Source: Methyloceanibacter superfactus
GTDB taxonomy: Bacteria; Pseudomonadota; Alphaproteobacteria; Rhizobiales; Methyloligellaceae
Reading direction: 5' to 3'
Assembly (NCBI RefSeq): GCF_001723305.1
Contig: NZ_LPWF01000029.1
Span: forward strand, 62,001-126,000
DNA length: 64,000 bases
A program made the translations under genes and the position numbers. Below, piece by piece: positions 20,182 through 30,474 of the stretch (position 1 is its first letter; each line of letters starts with the position of its first letter). The notes beneath the pieces were generated by a model that was not told the DNA's origin, searched no databases, and worked only from the letters and a program-made list of their open reading frames with translations.

Positions 20182-20913
20182 ATGGGCCGGCGTGCTTGCC
20201 CAAGACCGTTTCTACACGCGGCGCTTATCGCCGGCGCTCTCGCCTGCGCGAGTTCCGCCGCGCTCGCCGCCGACGCCGAGTATTGCGTCACCTGCAAGAA
20301 CCCCGATCAGACCTATCGCTGCAAGATCACCGGCGTCGGCAAGAGGCCGACCGATGCGCTGAAGCTCTATTGCGTCATCCGCACCGCCAAGGACGGCAAC
20401 CATGCCTCGTGCAAGGCGGAAGTCGCATCCGCGGCCTGCAACGGGCTGGCGAAGGTCTATAATTATGAAGGCCCGTCCCTGCCCCCGGAGGTTGCCGCCG
20501 ACCCCCGCGTGAGAGAGCTCAAGCAAAGGGTCGACCAAGACCGGCGCACCTTCGCCGAGCCCACAGACAAGGCCAAGGGCGAAGCCCCGAAGACGCTCTT
20601 CGAGCTTGGCGGCCGCGCAGTGGACGCTTCGGCCAAAGGCTTGCGCGGCGCCCGTTCGGCTCTCGGCGGATCGTCCGATGATCCGGCCCCCGCACCCGCT
20701 AAGGCCCCTGCCCCGACGACGGGCTCGCTGCCTGTCGCAGCGCCGGCGCCCGCGCCGCAACCCACCGAGAGCGTCAGCACGGCCGGGCGCGTCAAACAGG
20801 CAGCCCAGAGCACAGGCTCAGCCGTGAGCGGCTTTGCGCGCAAGAGTTATAACTGTGTCCTCTCGCTCTTCCGCCATTGCAGCGAGGAAGCAGGAGACGG
20901 AGCACCGGAATAG
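20182..20913 (+). CDS. secreted Cys-containing protein with Ala/Pro-rich tail, function unknown
   Basis: A 243-residue protein. Signal peptide (HAALIAGALACASSAALAA) is followed by a compact Cys-rich domain (EYCVTCKNPDQTYRCKITGV, LYCVIRTA, ASCKAEVASAACNG) probably disulphide-bonded. Then comes an Ala/Pro-rich spacer (APAPAKAPAPTTGSLPVAAP) and a short C-terminal YNCVLSLFRHC. I do not recognise a functional family. The ATG at 20182 is chosen because the signal peptide begins right after it; an upstream in-frame ATG at 20077 would add a non-signal-like segment. It follows tRNA-Ser on the opposite strand and appears to stand alone. Confidence 0.65.
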   Translation: MGRRACPRPFLHAALIAGALACASSAALAADAEYCVTCKNPDQTYRCKITGVGKRPTDALKLYCVIRTAKDGNHASCKAEVASAACNGLAKVYNYEGPSLPPEVAADPRVRELKQRVDQDRRTFAEPTDKAKGEAPKTLFELGGRAVDASAKGLRGARSALGGSSDDPAPAPAKAPAPTTGSLPVAAPAPAPQPTESVSTAGRVKQAAQSTGSAVSGFARKSYNCVLSLFRHCSEEAGDGAPE

Positions 20914-20954
20914 CTCCGGCGCCCCTCCCCTTACGAGCAATCAATCTCTGAAAG

Positions 20955-21220
20955 CTAGTTGGTCTGCAGCCACTCGCGCGCGAGCTTCTGAGCCTCGGCG
21001 ACCTGATCCGCCGACATCTCCTGGGCAAGCTCGAGGCGATAGGTCAGAGCCGTGGCGTTGCCCGCGCGGCGGCGAGGTTGAACCATTTGTGGGCCACCAC
21101 GAGATTGGCATCCACCACCCGGCCCGTCGAATAGAGCATCCCCAGCTCGAACAGGGCGTCGGCCCCACCGGTCTGCGCCGCGAGCTCCATATGCCCAGCC
21201 GACATATCCATCCGTGCCAT
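20955..21220 (-). CDS. small Sel1-repeat protein (one frameshift)
   Basis: The restored length is 88 residues. MARMDMSAGHMELAAQTGGA leads into ALFELGMLYSTGR and VAHKWFNLAAARGNATAL, a Sel1-like repeat pair, then LAQEMSADQVAEAQKLAREW. The frame breaks near 21060 (GGGG read as GGG); repair joins the two halves. AAAGGGGGACGCA sits just before the start. Sel1 repeats mediate protein contacts; short alphaproteobacterial ones are of unknown function. Confidence 0.7.
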
Positions 21221-21512
21221 TTTTTGCGTCCCCCTTTGCACTCATCTTGGAACCTGCGTTTCCCCCGCAAAGGTTCATCGAGTGTTGTTCAACTTCAATA
21301 CGGGGATCATGCGAGAGCACTTTCAACAACTCCTGAAGAGGCGTGATTAATGCAAAATAACTAAAGGTAAAATGCATGGTAATATTGGTTTACACTGCAC
21401 GCGTTTGCGCGGGGTATTGATTAAGATTGGCGTTTTGAAAGATTCTCTTGACCATTCCGAGTCATGCGCCGGTAACCACGCAAAAACGTTGTCGGCTGGC
21501 CTGCGGAAAAAA

Positions 21513-23071
21513 CTATTGCGGCGTGGCGCGGGACGGCGCCGTGAAGGTGACGCGCCAGGACCAGTCCCGGTCGGCCTTGGGCGAGCCGAAGGACGACCAG
21601 GGCACGCGGACCTCTTGCGATGCACCCGCGAGGCCCGACCCCATCTTGGCGAGTTCCGCCGCCGCGCCTTTTGGGGGTTCTTCACCCTCGGCGGCGCGCC
21701 AGACCAAGGCACCTGCCGTCTCGCGATCCACGGGGCGAACCGGAGGCGCGTAGTGCGGATTGCGCAGACAGACGATGCGCGCATCGGAAAGAGACGGCGG
21801 AGATTGCCGGCGTCATCGCGATTGGTCGCGATGACCGTCCCCGACCGGAAGCCACCCGCGCGCAGCGCCTCACCCAACCCGTCATAGGGAATCGCCATCC
21901 GGCACTTACCGCAACCGGGGCCCATCGAGTTCATCAGATCGTAGGCGCGCAGCGGCGCGACCAGCACGGTGAGCACGAGGATCAGCCCCGCCAGCACCTT
22001 CACCTTGCGCTCGGCGTTGCCGGTACGCTCCACGAGCACCAGCAGCCATAACGGGGTCAGCAGGAAGAACGGGTGCATGTAGCGCTCGAGATAATGCGTG
22101 GCTCCCGTCAGCAACGCCCCGAGAATCAGAAAGACGAACCCGCCAATCGTCATATGCAGCAGGAGCAGCGGCCAGTCCGGTGTGCTGCCCGGCCAGTCGC
22201 GCGGCCGCACGCTCTGTTTGAGCGCCGCCCATCCCTGCGGCACCATGCGCGGAAATCCCACCAGCAAGATCGCGATGAGAGGCAACAGAAAGCCGAACGG
22301 CGCATAGAGCGCGCCCACGAAGCCGATGGCCCTCGCCTTCAGCCACTCCGATGCTCTCGGGGCAACGGCATCGTCGAAGACGGCGACCAGGTCGCGTTGC
22401 CCCTTGATTAGCCAATACGTGAACGGCGCGGTGACGACCGCGGCCATGGCCAATGAGAGAAGCATCCGCCAATCGAGCAGCCGCGCCCGCAAGGCCGGCT
22501 GCAGAAGCGCACATATCAGCAGGATGACCAGAAAGCCGACGAAGTTGTATTTGCTGAGCAGGCCGAGGCCGATGAAGAGGCCGAACAAGAGATAGTCGCG
22601 CGCCCCACCCCGCTCCACCAAGCGCATGAAGGACCAGAACGACGCCGCGACCATGCAACTCAGCATCATCGTGTGCGTCACGCCTTCATGCAGGTTCCAA
22701 CCAAACTGGAACAGCAGCAGCGGCGTCACGCCGGCGACGACTTGCCAGTGCCAGTCGCTGAAGATCCGCGTGGCGGCGAGATAGAGAAAGGCGAAGGTCG
22801 CGCTGAGCAGCGCGTATTTGATGAGAAGGAAGCTCAGGAGGTTCGGTCCGGTGAGCTGCTGCACCGACCACAGCACCCATTCATAGAGAGGCGGCTGCCG
22901 TTCGACATAGCCAAGCGACAATGTCTGGGCGAGCACATTGGCCATCGCATCGTCGAGCGTCAGGTTGTCGGACAACGCGAGCCGCATGCCGCCAAAGACG
23001 AGGCCGTAGACCGCCCCAATCAGGATGACGGCCCACAAGCCAAAAGACCGGCCCTGCGCTTGAACCGACAT
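21513..23071 (-). CDS. ArnT/PMT-like glycosyltransferase family 39 membrane protein (one frameshift)
   Basis: The restored length is 519 residues with about ten to twelve hydrophobic helices. The first periplasmic loop has the acidic pair in LTLDDAMANVLAQ, and GYVERQPPLYEWVLW matches GT39 enzymes that use polyprenyl-phosphate sugars to modify lipids or proteins. The frame breaks near 21793 (CCGGATG read as CCGATG); after repair a short soluble tail ends at 21513 with FTAPSRATPQ. The start at MSVQAQGRSF (23071) is preferred to a longer one with a charged lead. Acceptor unknown; lipid A or another envelope glycan is plausible. Confidence 0.75.
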
Positions 23072-23182
23072 TGATGGTTTCCAACCCCGCGTTCGAGATT
23101 TCGGGTGCAAATAGAGCCCGTTACAGGTGCTGCATATCAGATTTATGTAAGGCGGCGCCCGGCCCGATGGCGAGCGCGCGCC

Positions 23183-24157
23183 TTACGGAATGAGGAGTGT
23201 CGACCCCGTCGTCAGCCGTCCTTCGAGCTCGCGATGGGCGCGCTCCGCCTCCGCCAACGGATAGGTCTGGTTGACGGCGATCTTCACCTTGCCCTTGGCG
23301 ATGACGCCGAACAGATCGTTGGCGGTGGAGACCAGCTCCTTGCGGGTGGCGATATAATCGCCGAGCGCCGGCCGCGTGGCGAAAAGTGAGCCCTTCTGGG
23401 CCAGAAGATTGATCCGGAATTCCGGCACCGGCCCAGACGCCTGGCCGAAGCTCACCCACATGCCGCGCCGCTTGAGGCAATCGAGTGAGGCCGGGAAGGT
23501 ATCCTTGCCGATGGAATCGTAGACCACGTCGACCCCCTCGCCTTTGGTGTAGTCCTTCACCTTCGCGACCACGTCCTCCTCGCGATAGTTGATGACGTGG
23601 GTGCAGCCGTGGGAGCGCGCGATCAGCGCCTTGCCCGACGAGCCGACCGTGCCGATCACCGTGGCGCCGAGCGAGGCCGCCCATTGGCAGGCGATCATCC
23701 CGACCCCGCCGGCCGCCGCATGAAATAGAAGTGTCGTCTCCGGCCCCACTTTATAGGTCCGGCGCAACAGATATTGCGCCGTCATGCCCTTGAGCATGAT
23801 CGAGGCCGCGGTCTCGTCGCTCACCGTCTCGGGGATCCGCACCACGCGGTCCGCCGCGATCAGCCGCTCCTGCGCATAAGCGCCGACCGGCCCGGCATAG
23901 GCCACACGGCGGCCGACTTTCAAATCGCGCACGCCCTCGCCGATGGCGGTCACCACGCCGGCGCCCTCCATGCCGGGAATGAACGGCAGTTGGTCCTGAG
24001 GGTAGAGCCCGGTCCGGAGATAGACGTCGATATAGTTGAGCCCGATCGCGGTCTGCTTGATGCGCACCTCGCCGGGGCCGGGGTCGCCGACCTCGACCTC
24101 CTCCCACTGAAGCGCTTCGGGCCCACCATAGTCGTGGACGCGGATCGCATGCGTCAT
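23183..24157 (-). CDS. NADPH:quinone oxidoreductase (zeta-crystallin/Qor family)
   Basis: A 324-residue MDR-superfamily enzyme. The N-terminal GroES-like domain has IKQTAIGLNYIDVYLRTGLY and GMEGAGVV; the Rossmann fold has the Qor signature AAAGGVGMIACQWA (nucleotide binding), and ATVIGTVGSS. No zinc-binding Cys/His set is present, as expected for Qor. It would reduce quinones with NADPH. It lies 53 bases upstream-of-transcription side of gatB on the same strand but the gap suggests only loose linkage. Complete and in frame. Confidence 0.9.
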   Translation of the reverse strand: MTHAIRVHDYGGPEALQWEEVEVGDPGPGEVRIKQTAIGLNYIDVYLRTGLYPQDQLPFIPGMEGAGVVTAIGEGVRDLKVGRRVAYAGPVGAYAQERLIAADRVVRIPETVSDETAASIMLKGMTAQYLLRRTYKVGPETTLLFHAAAGGVGMIACQWAASLGATVIGTVGSSGKALIARSHGCTHVINYREEDVVAKVKDYTKGEGVDVVYDSIGKDTFPASLDCLKRRGMWVSFGQASGPVPEFRINLLAQKGSLFATRPALGDYIATRKELVSTANDLFGVIAKGKVKIAVNQTYPLAEAERAHRELEGRLTTGSTLLIP

Positions 24158-24209
24158 CGTCCAATCCCTCCGAGATGGGTCATAAGAGCGCTTTGGGCCG
24201 TAAAAGCGG

Positions 24210-25682
24210 CTAGTCGATGCCGAGCTTGGCTTTGAGCAGTTCGTTGACCGCCTGCGGGCTTGCCTTGCCTTGGGTCGCCTTCATCACCTGGCCCACGAAC
24301 CAGCCGATCAGCGCCGGCTTCTCCTTGGCCTGCTCCACCTTGTCCGGGTTGGCGGCGATCACCTCGTCGACCGCCTTCTCGATAGCGCCGGTATCGGTGA
24401 CCTGCTTCAAGCCCCGTGCCTCGACGATCTCCGCCGGGTCGCCGCCCTCGGTCCACACGATGTCGAACACGTCCTTGGCGATCTTGCCCGAGATGGTGCC
24501 GGACTTGATCAAATCGACGATGGCGCCGAGCTGATCCGCCGTCACCGGGCTATCGACGATGGTGCCGCCTTCCTTGTTGAGTCGGCCGAACAGCTCGTTG
24601 ATGACCCAGTTCGCCGCCTGCTTGGCGTCGCGCCCCTTCGCCACCGCCTCGAAATAGTCGACACTTTCACGCTCCGACACGAGCACGTCGGCGTCATAAG
24701 GCGTGAGCCCATACTCGGCGATGAAGCGCGCGCGCTTCTCGTCGGGAAGTTCGGGCAGGTCTTTGGCGAGGTCGTCCACAAAGGCTTGCGTCAGCTCGAG
24801 GGGCAGCAGATCTGGGTCGGGGAAATAGCGGTAGTCGTGCGCCTCCTCCTTGGACCGCATGGAGCGCGTCTCGCCGGTCTTGGCGTCGAACAGCCGCGTC
24901 TCCTGATGGATCTCGCCGCCGTCCTCCAGAATCTCGATCTGCCGGCGGGCCTCATACTCGATGGCCTGGCCGATAAAGCGGATCGAGTTCACGTTCTTGA
25001 TCTCGCAGCGCGTGCCGAACTCGTCGCCGGGACGCCGCACCGACACGTTGACGTCGGCGCGCAAACTGCCCTGCTCCATATTGCCGTCGCACGTGCCGAG
25101 ATAGCGCAGGATGGTGCGCACCTTGCTCACAAAGGCGCGCGCCTGCTCGGACGAACGCAGGTCGGGCTTCGACACGATCTCCATGAGCGCCACGCCGGAG
25201 CGGTTGAGGTCCACATAGGAGAACTGCGGATGCTGGTCGTGCAGGCTCTTGCCCGCGTCCTGCTCCAGATGCAGCCGCTCGATGCCGACGATGACGCGCT
25301 CGCCACTCAGCAGGTCGACGATGACCTCGCCCTCGCCGACGATCGGATTCTTGTACTGGCTGATCTGATAGCCTTGCGGCAGATCGGGATAGAAATAGTT
25401 CTTCCGGTCGAACACCGAGTTCAGGTTGATCTGCGCCTTGAGCCCAAGCCCCGTACGGATGGCTTGTGCCACGCAACCTTCGTTGATCACGGGCAGCATG
25501 CCCGGCATGGCCGCGTCGACCAGGCTGACATGCGAGTTGGGATCGCCGCCGAACTCCGTCGAGGCACCCGAGAACAGCTTGGCGTTCGACGTGACCTGGG
25601 CATGGATCTCCATGCCGATCACCATCTCCCAGTCGCCGGTGGCGCCTTCGATCAGGTTCGACTTTTCCGTCTTGGCGTCCAT
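24210..25682 (-). CDS. gatB: Asp-tRNA(Asn)/Glu-tRNA(Gln) amidotransferase subunit B
   Basis: A 490-residue protein with [13 protein letters not shown] at the N-terminus, [30 protein letters not shown] and RADVNVSVR of the GatB kinase-like core, then the C-terminal YqeY-like tail ending in [11 protein letters not shown]. It phosphorylates the misacylated tRNA carboxylate for amidation in the cytoplasmic GatCAB complex. Here gatB is separated from gatA by a chorismate mutase and a RidA gene. In frame over its whole length. Confidence 0.95.
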   Translation of the reverse strand: MDAKTEKSNLIEGATGDWEMVIGMEIHAQVTSNAKLFSGASTEFGGDPNSHVSLVDAAMPGMLPVINEGCVAQAIRTGLGLKAQINLNSVFDRKNYFYPDLPQGYQISQYKNPIVGEGEVIVDLLSGERVIVGIERLHLEQDAGKSLHDQHPQFSYVDLNRSGVALMEIVSKPDLRSSEQARAFVSKVRTILRYLGTCDGNMEQGSLRADVNVSVRRPGDEFGTRCEIKNVNSIRFIGQAIEYEARRQIEILEDGGEIHQETRLFDAKTGETRSMRSKEEAHDYRYFPDPDLLPLELTQAFVDDLAKDLPELPDEKRARFIAEYGLTPYDADVLVSERESVDYFEAVAKGRDAKQAANWVINELFGRLNKEGGTIVDSPVTADQLGAIVDLIKSGTISGKIAKDVFDIVWTEGGDPAEIVEARGLKQVTDTGAIEKAVDEVIAANPDKVEQAKEKPALIGWFVGQVMKATQGKASPQAVNELLKAKLGID

Positions 25683-25691
25683 GGGCCGCCG

Positions 25692-25966
25692 CTACTCCTT
25701 ACGATCCGAACGCAGTCTTTCTTCTTCGTACTGGATGAACCAGCCGATCATCTGCCGCCACAACGCTTCCACCAGCTCCGGCGGCAAGTTGTTCTCGGTG
25801 GCGCGCGCCTTCACCTTGTCGATCACCTGCTGGATGCGCCAGGGCACCCGCGCGTCGGCCGGCGCGTCTTGAGCTGCCAGGCCCGGTCCACATAGGCGAA
25901 GCGCTCGCAGATGAGATCCACCATGGCCTGGTCGATACGATCGATCTCGACCCGGACCTCGTCCAT
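25692..25966 (-). CDS. chorismate mutase, AroQ class (PchB-like) (one frameshift)
   Basis: The restored length is 91 residues: MDEVRVEIDRIDQAMVDLIC is the first AroQ helix, with RFAYVDRAWQLK as its Arg/Lys continuation, and then RVPWRIQQVIDKVKARA and WRQMIGWFIQYEEERL. Conserved Arg, Lys and Glu positions fit chorismate mutase or the related isochorismate-pyruvate lyase. The frame breaks at CGCCGG (about 25867, CCC read as CC). ATG at 25966 opens the family N-terminus; an upstream extension is blocked by a stop. It sits between ridA and gatB with nine bases to the gatB start. It would convert chorismate to prephenate. Confidence 0.75.
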
Positions 25967-26011
25967 GTTCTGGCATTTCTGAGCTTCGCGCGTGCATGGC
26001 AGACTCTCTGG

Positions 26012-26407
26012 TTATCCCGATGTCTCAGGTAGCACGGCTTCGACCTCGATCTCGACCAGCCAGTCCGGGCTGACGAAACGGGAGACCTGAAGGGTCGTGT
26101 TGGCGGGGCGAATGTCGCCGAAAACCTCGCCGTGAACCCGGCCCACCGCGTCGAAATCCGCCATGTCGACGAGATAGACGCGCGTGCGGACAACGTCCTT
26201 GAAGCTCGCCCCGGCCTCCGCCAGCGCCGCGCCGATGGTCTCGAAGATGGCGCGGGTCTGCGCCGCCGGATCGCCGATGGCCACGGGCTTGCCGCCCGAA
26301 GCGGCCGTGGTGCCGCTGACCGCCACGATATTGCCGACGCGCACCGCACGGCTGAAGCCGATCGTCTTCTCGTATGGGCTTCCGGAACTGACGAGACGCC
26401 GGCTCAT
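26012..26407 (-). CDS. RidA family protein
   Basis: A 131-residue YjgF/RidA-family protein: [52 protein letters not shown], and [12 protein letters not shown] with the conserved Glu of the active site region. RidA enzymes hydrolyse reactive enamines/imines from pyridoxal-phosphate enzymes. The ATG (26407) overlaps the gatA stop (ATGA), indicating translational coupling. A longer start in gatA is possible. Confidence 0.85.
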   Translation of the reverse strand: MSRRLVSSGSPYEKTIGFSRAVRVGNIVAVSGTTAASGGKPVAIGDPAAQTRAIFETIGAALAEAGASFKDVVRTRVYLVDMADFDAVGRVHGEVFGDIRPANTTLQVSRFVSPDWLVEIEVEAVLPETSG

Positions 26408-27891
26408 GCTGATTTGCTCCACCAATCTGCGGGGCTAGGACGAGGCCCCGTCGCATCTTCGATCACCTGCGCTGTGCGGAACAGGGTCTCCTCGTCGAAG
26501 GCGCGGCCGATGAGCTGAAGCCCGAGCGGCGTCCCTTCCGACGATAGACCCGCCGGCACGGAGATGCCGGGCAGTCCCGCCATGTTCACCGTCACCGTGA
26601 AGATGTCGTTCAGATACATCTCGACCGGATCGCCCGACTTCTCGCCGAGCGCGAAGGCGGGACCCGGCGTGGTCGGCGTCAGGATCGCGTCGACCCCTTC
26701 CGAGGCCTGGTCGAAATCGCGCTTGATCAAGGTCCGCACTTTCTGCGCCTTAAGGTAGTAGGCATCGTAATAGCCGGCCGACAGCACATAGGTGCCGATC
26801 AGGATGCGCCGCTTGACCTCGGCGCCGAAGCCGGCCTCGCGCGTGTTCTCGTACATGGAAAGCACGTCGGCGCCCGGCTCGCGCAATCCGTAGCGCACGC
26901 CGTCATAGCGGGCGAGGTTCGAGGACGCCTCCGCCGGTGCGACAATATAATAGGACGGCAGCGCGTATTTGGTGTGCGGCAGGCTGACCTCTTTGATCTC
27001 GGCCCCCGCATCCCTCAGCCAAGCGATCCCCTGCTGCCACAGCGCCTCGATCTCCGGCGCCATGCCCGGCATGCGGTATTCTTTCGGGATGCCGATGGTG
27101 AGGCCTTTGACGCCCTTGCCGACCGCCGCCTCGAAGTCGGGCACGACCGCGTCCACGGATGTCGTGTCCTTCGGATCGTGGCTCGCCATGGCTTTCAGCA
27201 GGATCGCGGCATCGCGCACCGTGCGTGCGATGGGCCCCGCCTGATCCAGCGACGAGGCGAAGGCGACGATGCCCCAGCGCGAGCAGCGGCCATAGGTGGG
27301 CTTGATGCCGACGGTGCCGGTGAAAGCCGCGGGCTGGCGGATGGAGCCGCCGGTATCGGTCGCCGTGGCGCCCATGCACAAACGGGCGGCAACCGGCCGC
27401 CGACGAGCCGCCGGACGACCCGCCGGGCACGAGCTTCGCGTCGGAGCCGGACCGCGCCAGGGATTGATCACCGGGCCGTAATGGCTCGTCTCGTTTGGAG
27501 ACCCCATGGCGAACTCGTCATTATTGAGCTTGCCGAGCATCACCGCGCCTTCCGCCCACAGATTGGTCGTGACCGTGGACTCGTAGGTCGGGGTGAAGCC
27601 GTCGAGGATATGCGAGCAGGCCGTGGTGCGGACGCCCTTCGTGCAGAACAAATCCTTGATGCCGAGCGGAATGCCCTCGAGGCTGCCGCCCTCGCCCTTG
27701 CCGAGACGGGCATCGCTCGCCGCCGCCATCTCCAACGCCCGCTCCGGCGTCGGCAGCACATAGGCGTTGAGCGCCGCGTTGGCCGCCTCGATGGCATCGA
27801 CATGAGCCTGCGTCAGCTCGCGCGCCGTGAACGACTTGCCGCGCAAACCATCTCGCGCTTCGGCAATGGTGAGATCTGTCAGGTCGGTCAC
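26404..27891 (-). CDS. gatA: Asp-tRNA(Asn)/Glu-tRNA(Gln) amidotransferase subunit A (internal paired frameshift)
   Basis: A 495-residue amidase-family enzyme. [14 protein letters not shown] contains the catalytic Lys, and [16 protein letters not shown] carries the cis-Ser/nucleophile Ser. The Gly/Ser loop just before (expected [14 protein letters not shown]) reads as nonsense because one G is missing near 27445 and one is gained near 27395; the alternative frame contains it exactly. The overall frame is therefore preserved. It hydrolyses glutamine and supplies ammonia to GatB. The start at 27891 lies 12 bases from the gatC stop. Confidence 0.93.
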   Translation of the reverse strand: MTDLTDLTIAEARDGLRGKSFTARELTQAHVDAIEAANAALNAYVLPTPERALEMAAASDARLGKGEGGSLEGIPLGIKDLFCTKGVRTTACSHILDGFTPTYESTVTTNLWAEGAVMLGKLNNDEFAMGSPNETSHYGPVINPWRGPAPTRSSCPAGRPAARRRPVAARLCMGATATDTGGSIRQPAAFTGTVGIKPTYGRCSRWGIVAFASSLDQAGPIARTVRDAAILLKAMASHDPKDTTSVDAVVPDFEAAVGKGVKGLTIGIPKEYRMPGMAPEIEALWQQGIAWLRDAGAEIKEVSLPHTKYALPSYYIVAPAEASSNLARYDGVRYGLREPGADVLSMYENTREAGFGAEVKRRILIGTYVLSAGYYDAYYLKAQKVRTLIKRDFDQASEGVDAILTPTTPGPAFALGEKSGDPVEMYLNDIFTVTVNMAGLPGISVPAGLSSEGTPLGLQLIGRAFDEETLFRTAQVIEDATGPRPSPADWWSKSA

Positions 27892-27903
27892 AAGCCGGCT
27901 TCC

Positions 27904-28191
27904 CTACTCGACGATCTTGGGCACGACGAAATAATGATCGTCGGCCTTGGGCGCATTCTTAAGGATGTCGTCGGCGCAAAAGCCGTCGGTCACCTCGTCC
28001 TTGCGCTTCTTCATGGTCATGGCTTCCACCCGCGTCATGGCCTCTACCGCGGACGTATCGAGCTCATCAAGCTGGGCCACCCAATCGAGAATGCCGGAAA
28101 GCTCGGTCTCCAGCCGCGCCGCCTCCTCATCGGTGATGGCGATGCGGGCAAGGCGGGCAATGCGGCGGACTGTGGCGCTGTCGACGGACAT
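27904..28191 (-). CDS. gatC: Asp-tRNA(Asn)/Glu-tRNA(Gln) amidotransferase subunit C
   Basis: A 95-residue protein: MSVDSATVRRIARLARIAIT, then TELSGILDWVAQLDELDTS and DEVTDGFCADDILKNAPKAD, and VVPKIVE at the end. GatC clamps GatA and GatB together. It is the first gene of the gatC-gatA-ridA-aroQ-gatB run. Its start opens after a 105-base gap that probably holds the promoter. Confidence 0.95.
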   Translation of the reverse strand: MSVDSATVRRIARLARIAITDEEAARLETELSGILDWVAQLDELDTSAVEAMTRVEAMTMKKRKDEVTDGFCADDILKNAPKADDHYFVVPKIVE

Positions 28192-28296
28192 GGCTGTGAG
28201 CTGGCTTCTCGAGGGGGGTTTCCGATGCGGCGTTCCTAGCACTGGGCCGAAAAACCGGCAACTTGGCTTGTCACCACGGCTTTAGGACCTAAAGCC

Positions 28297-28998
28297 TCAC
28301 CCCTCGAAGGGAACCCCGACCTCGGGCACCAGGACCCTGTTTCCGCCCATCTCCGCGACAAACTTGTCCGCCGTCTGATCGATGACCGGAAAGGTCCCGT
28401 AGTGGCACGGCACCACGGTCTCGAAGTTGAAGAAGCGCTTGCAGGCGAGCGCCGCGGTCATGGCGCCCATGGTGTAGCGGTCGCCGATCGGCACGAAGCC
28501 GACTTGCGGCCGGTACAGCTCGCTGATCAGAGCCATGTCGGAGAAGATGTCGGTATCGCCCATATGGTAGGCCGTCTTGCCGTTGCGGGCCGCGACCACG
28601 ATTCCGCACGGATTGCCGAGATAGACGGGGCGCCCATCCACCATGTTCGAAGACGAGTGCAACGCCGGCACGAAGGTAAGGTCGAAATCCTCGTGGGGGA
28701 TGGTGCCGCCGGTATTGCCGGGATCGACCTTCTCGACCCCTTGCGCCTGGAGATAGCTGGCAAGCTCATGCACCGCGATAACGGGCGCGCCCGTTTCCTT
28801 GGCGATAGCGACGGTATTGCCGAGATGGTCCTCGTGGCCGTGGGTCAGGGCCACATGGGTCACGCCTTCCGTCACCTGGTCCATGGGAATGCCGGAGGTC
28901 TCGAAGATGGCGTTGCCGGTCAAAAACGGATCGATCAGGATACCGCTTGCGCCCGTGTCGATACGAAAGCAGGAATGACCGAACCACGTAATCTTCAT
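28297..28998 (-). CDS. metal-dependent hydrolase, UPF0173 metallo-beta-lactamase fold
   Basis: A 233-residue MBL-fold protein. [13 protein letters not shown] is the family N-terminus, and the zinc motif is [10 protein letters not shown] (HxHxDH-type). [12 protein letters not shown] gives the bridging Asp and [12 protein letters not shown] the last His. The family hydrolyses an unknown substrate, and is widely conserved as UPF0173. ATG 28998 has the better ribosome-binding spacing (AGGGG); ATG 29001 is also possible. Divergent from ruvX with 23 bases between starts. Confidence 0.9.
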   Translation of the reverse strand: MKITWFGHSCFRIDTGASGILIDPFLTGNAIFETSGIPMDQVTEGVTHVALTHGHEDHLGNTVAIAKETGAPVIAVHELASYLQAQGVEKVDPGNTGGTIPHEDFDLTFVPALHSSSNMVDGRPVYLGNPCGIVVAARNGKTAYHMGDTDIFSDMALISELYRPQVGFVPIGDRYTMGAMTAALACKRFFNFETVVPCHYGTFPVIDQTADKFVAEMGGNRVLVPEVGVPFEG

Positions 28999-29021
28999 CA
29001 TCTCACCCCTTAGATTGTCCC

Positions 29022-29510
29022 GTGACAGCAGAACCACCCCTTCCTATCGAAGACTTGGCTTCGACGCTACAGCCCGGGGCCCGGCTGCTTGGCCTCGACG
29101 TCGGCACCAAGACCGTCGGGCTGGCGCTGTCCGACGTCACGCGCACGATCGCCACGCCCTATGAGACGCTGCGCCGCGGCAAGTTCACCGCCGACGCCAA
29201 GACCATTGCCGCAATGGTCGAAAAGCAAGGGGTCGGCGGCCTCGTCATCGGCCTCCCCTTCAATCTTGACGGGTCCGAGGGCCCCCGGGCGCAATCCACC
29301 CGCGCCTTCGCCCGCAACCTCGCCGTCCATGTCGCCGTGCCGATGGCATTTTGGGACGAGCGGCTGTCGACCGCGGCCGTGGAGCGTCATCTGATCGAGG
29401 CAAATGCCTCGCGCAAGCGCCGCGCCGAGGTGGTCGACCGCATGGCCGCCGCCTACATCCTGCAAGGCGCGCTCGACCGCATGAAGCGGTTCAGCGCACC
29501 CGCGGACTAG
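29022..29510 (+). CDS. ruvX: putative pre-16S rRNA nuclease / Holliday junction resolvase YqgF
   Basis: A 162-residue RNase H-fold protein. [17 protein letters not shown] has the first catalytic Asp, [12 protein letters not shown] is the second motif, and [11 protein letters not shown] and the Asp in [12 protein letters not shown] complete the site. YqgF matures the 5' end of 16S rRNA in E. coli; the older name RuvX implies resolvase activity. Its stop overlaps the dsbB stop on the other strand by four bases. Confidence 0.92.
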   Translation: MTAEPPLPIEDLASTLQPGARLLGLDVGTKTVGLALSDVTRTIATPYETLRRGKFTADAKTIAAMVEKQGVGGLVIGLPFNLDGSEGPRAQSTRAFARNLAVHVAVPMAFWDERLSTAAVERHLIEANASRKRRAEVVDRMAAAYILQGALDRMKRFSAPAD

Positions 29511-30064
29511 TTCGTCGCGGTCTCGAACAGCATGTAGTCTTTCGGACTGTCGGGGCAGAACCCGGCGCCGCACAGCGCCACGGTCGAGGCGACATTAGTC
29601 ACCGCCAGCACGAGAAACATCAGAAGCGCCGTCAGCGGCAGCACCTTCAAGCGCATCGAAATGGGCTCGGCCCGGGAAAATTGCCGGTCGTCGAGTAGCA
29701 TGACGGCGCAGCCCACGATCATCAGCGCGAAGGCGATGAACGCCCAGGTATAGAGATGCATCCCGAAGATCGCGTTGCCGTAGGACCCCGTGCCCGGAAC
29801 GATGTGCAGCAGGATCTGGCGCATCGATATGATGCCGCCGGCGATCGCCCCGAGAATGGCGATGCCGTAATGGCTCGGCTTCGGACCGAAAAAGAGATTG
29901 AGCGCGATGCCGAAGCCGGCGGCGAAGAAGCCCGCCCGCTGCAGGATGCATAAGGGACACGGCAGGTCGCGGAACCACAACTGATCGACGAAAGCGAGGA
30001 CCAGCACCGTATCGAGGGCGATCAGCGCCAAGGCATTGAGGAGCCTCGAAAGGTCGGCGGTCAC
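29507..30064 (-). CDS. dsbB: DsbB-like disulphide bond formation protein
   Basis: A 185-residue protein with four membrane helices. The quinone-proximal cysteine pair is in LPCPLCILQRAGFF (CxxC), and a second pair is found near the C-terminus (LCGAGFCPDSP). DsbB reoxidises DsbA and passes electrons to quinone. The C-terminal Cys pair placement is slightly unusual but typical of the alphaproteobacterial branch. DUF5993 gene directly upstream is a familiar partner. Confidence 0.85.
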   Translation of the reverse strand: MTADLSRLLNALALIALDTVLVLAFVDQLWFRDLPCPLCILQRAGFFAAGFGIALNLFFGPKPSHYGIAILGAIAGGIISMRQILLHIVPGTGSYGNAIFGMHLYTWAFIAFALMIVGCAVMLLDDRQFSRAEPISMRLKVLPLTALLMFLVLAVTNVASTVALCGAGFCPDSPKDYMLFETATN

Positions 30065-30079
30065 GCTTACCTCCTGACG

Positions 30080-30235
30080 TCAGAGCCCGATATTCAGCAC
30101 TTCGGTGACGTGGACGCGGAATAGCACGAGCATCACCACGAGTCCCACGACCCAGAAGCCCATGGCCACGCCGCGATGGCGCAGCCAAGCCGCACCCAAC
30201 GCGCAGGCAAAGAAGAGGAAGGGTAAGCTCATCAT
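30080..30235 (-). CDS. DUF5993 family small membrane protein
   Basis: A 51-residue protein: MMSLPFLFFACALGAAWLRH and then VAMGFWVVGLVVMLVLFRVH with two membrane helices, ending in VLNIGL. It sits 15 bases before dsbB on the same strand, the usual place for DUF5993 in Hyphomicrobiales. Function is unknown; a role beside DsbB is inferred from neighbourhood only. GGGAGAG precedes the ATG pair. Confidence 0.75.
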   Translation of the reverse strand: MMSLPFLFFACALGAAWLRHRGVAMGFWVVGLVVMLVLFRVHVTEVLNIGL

Positions 30236-30474
30236 CGCGCGGCTCTCCCGTTCGTCCCCCTGCCAGCGTTCATCGCCGCTGGCCTTTTTGATCTTATTGA
30301 TTCGTTCAAGCTGCAACCTATGGAGAATCTGGGCACGCTGACAAGCCCCCAGTCATGGGGAATCTCCTTAAGGGCAAACCTTCCCGCCTGCGTCAGTGCC
30401 GTTAGGAACGGCTTACCTTAAATCCGTGCCCGCGCTTGATGCTTGGATCGCGCAGGCTTATACAGTGCCCTTTA

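Noticed and set aside
24270-25895. 541-codon open frame antisense to gatB
   Set aside because: Low-complexity composition rich in Leu, Arg and Asp typical of a shadow frame; gatB is certain.
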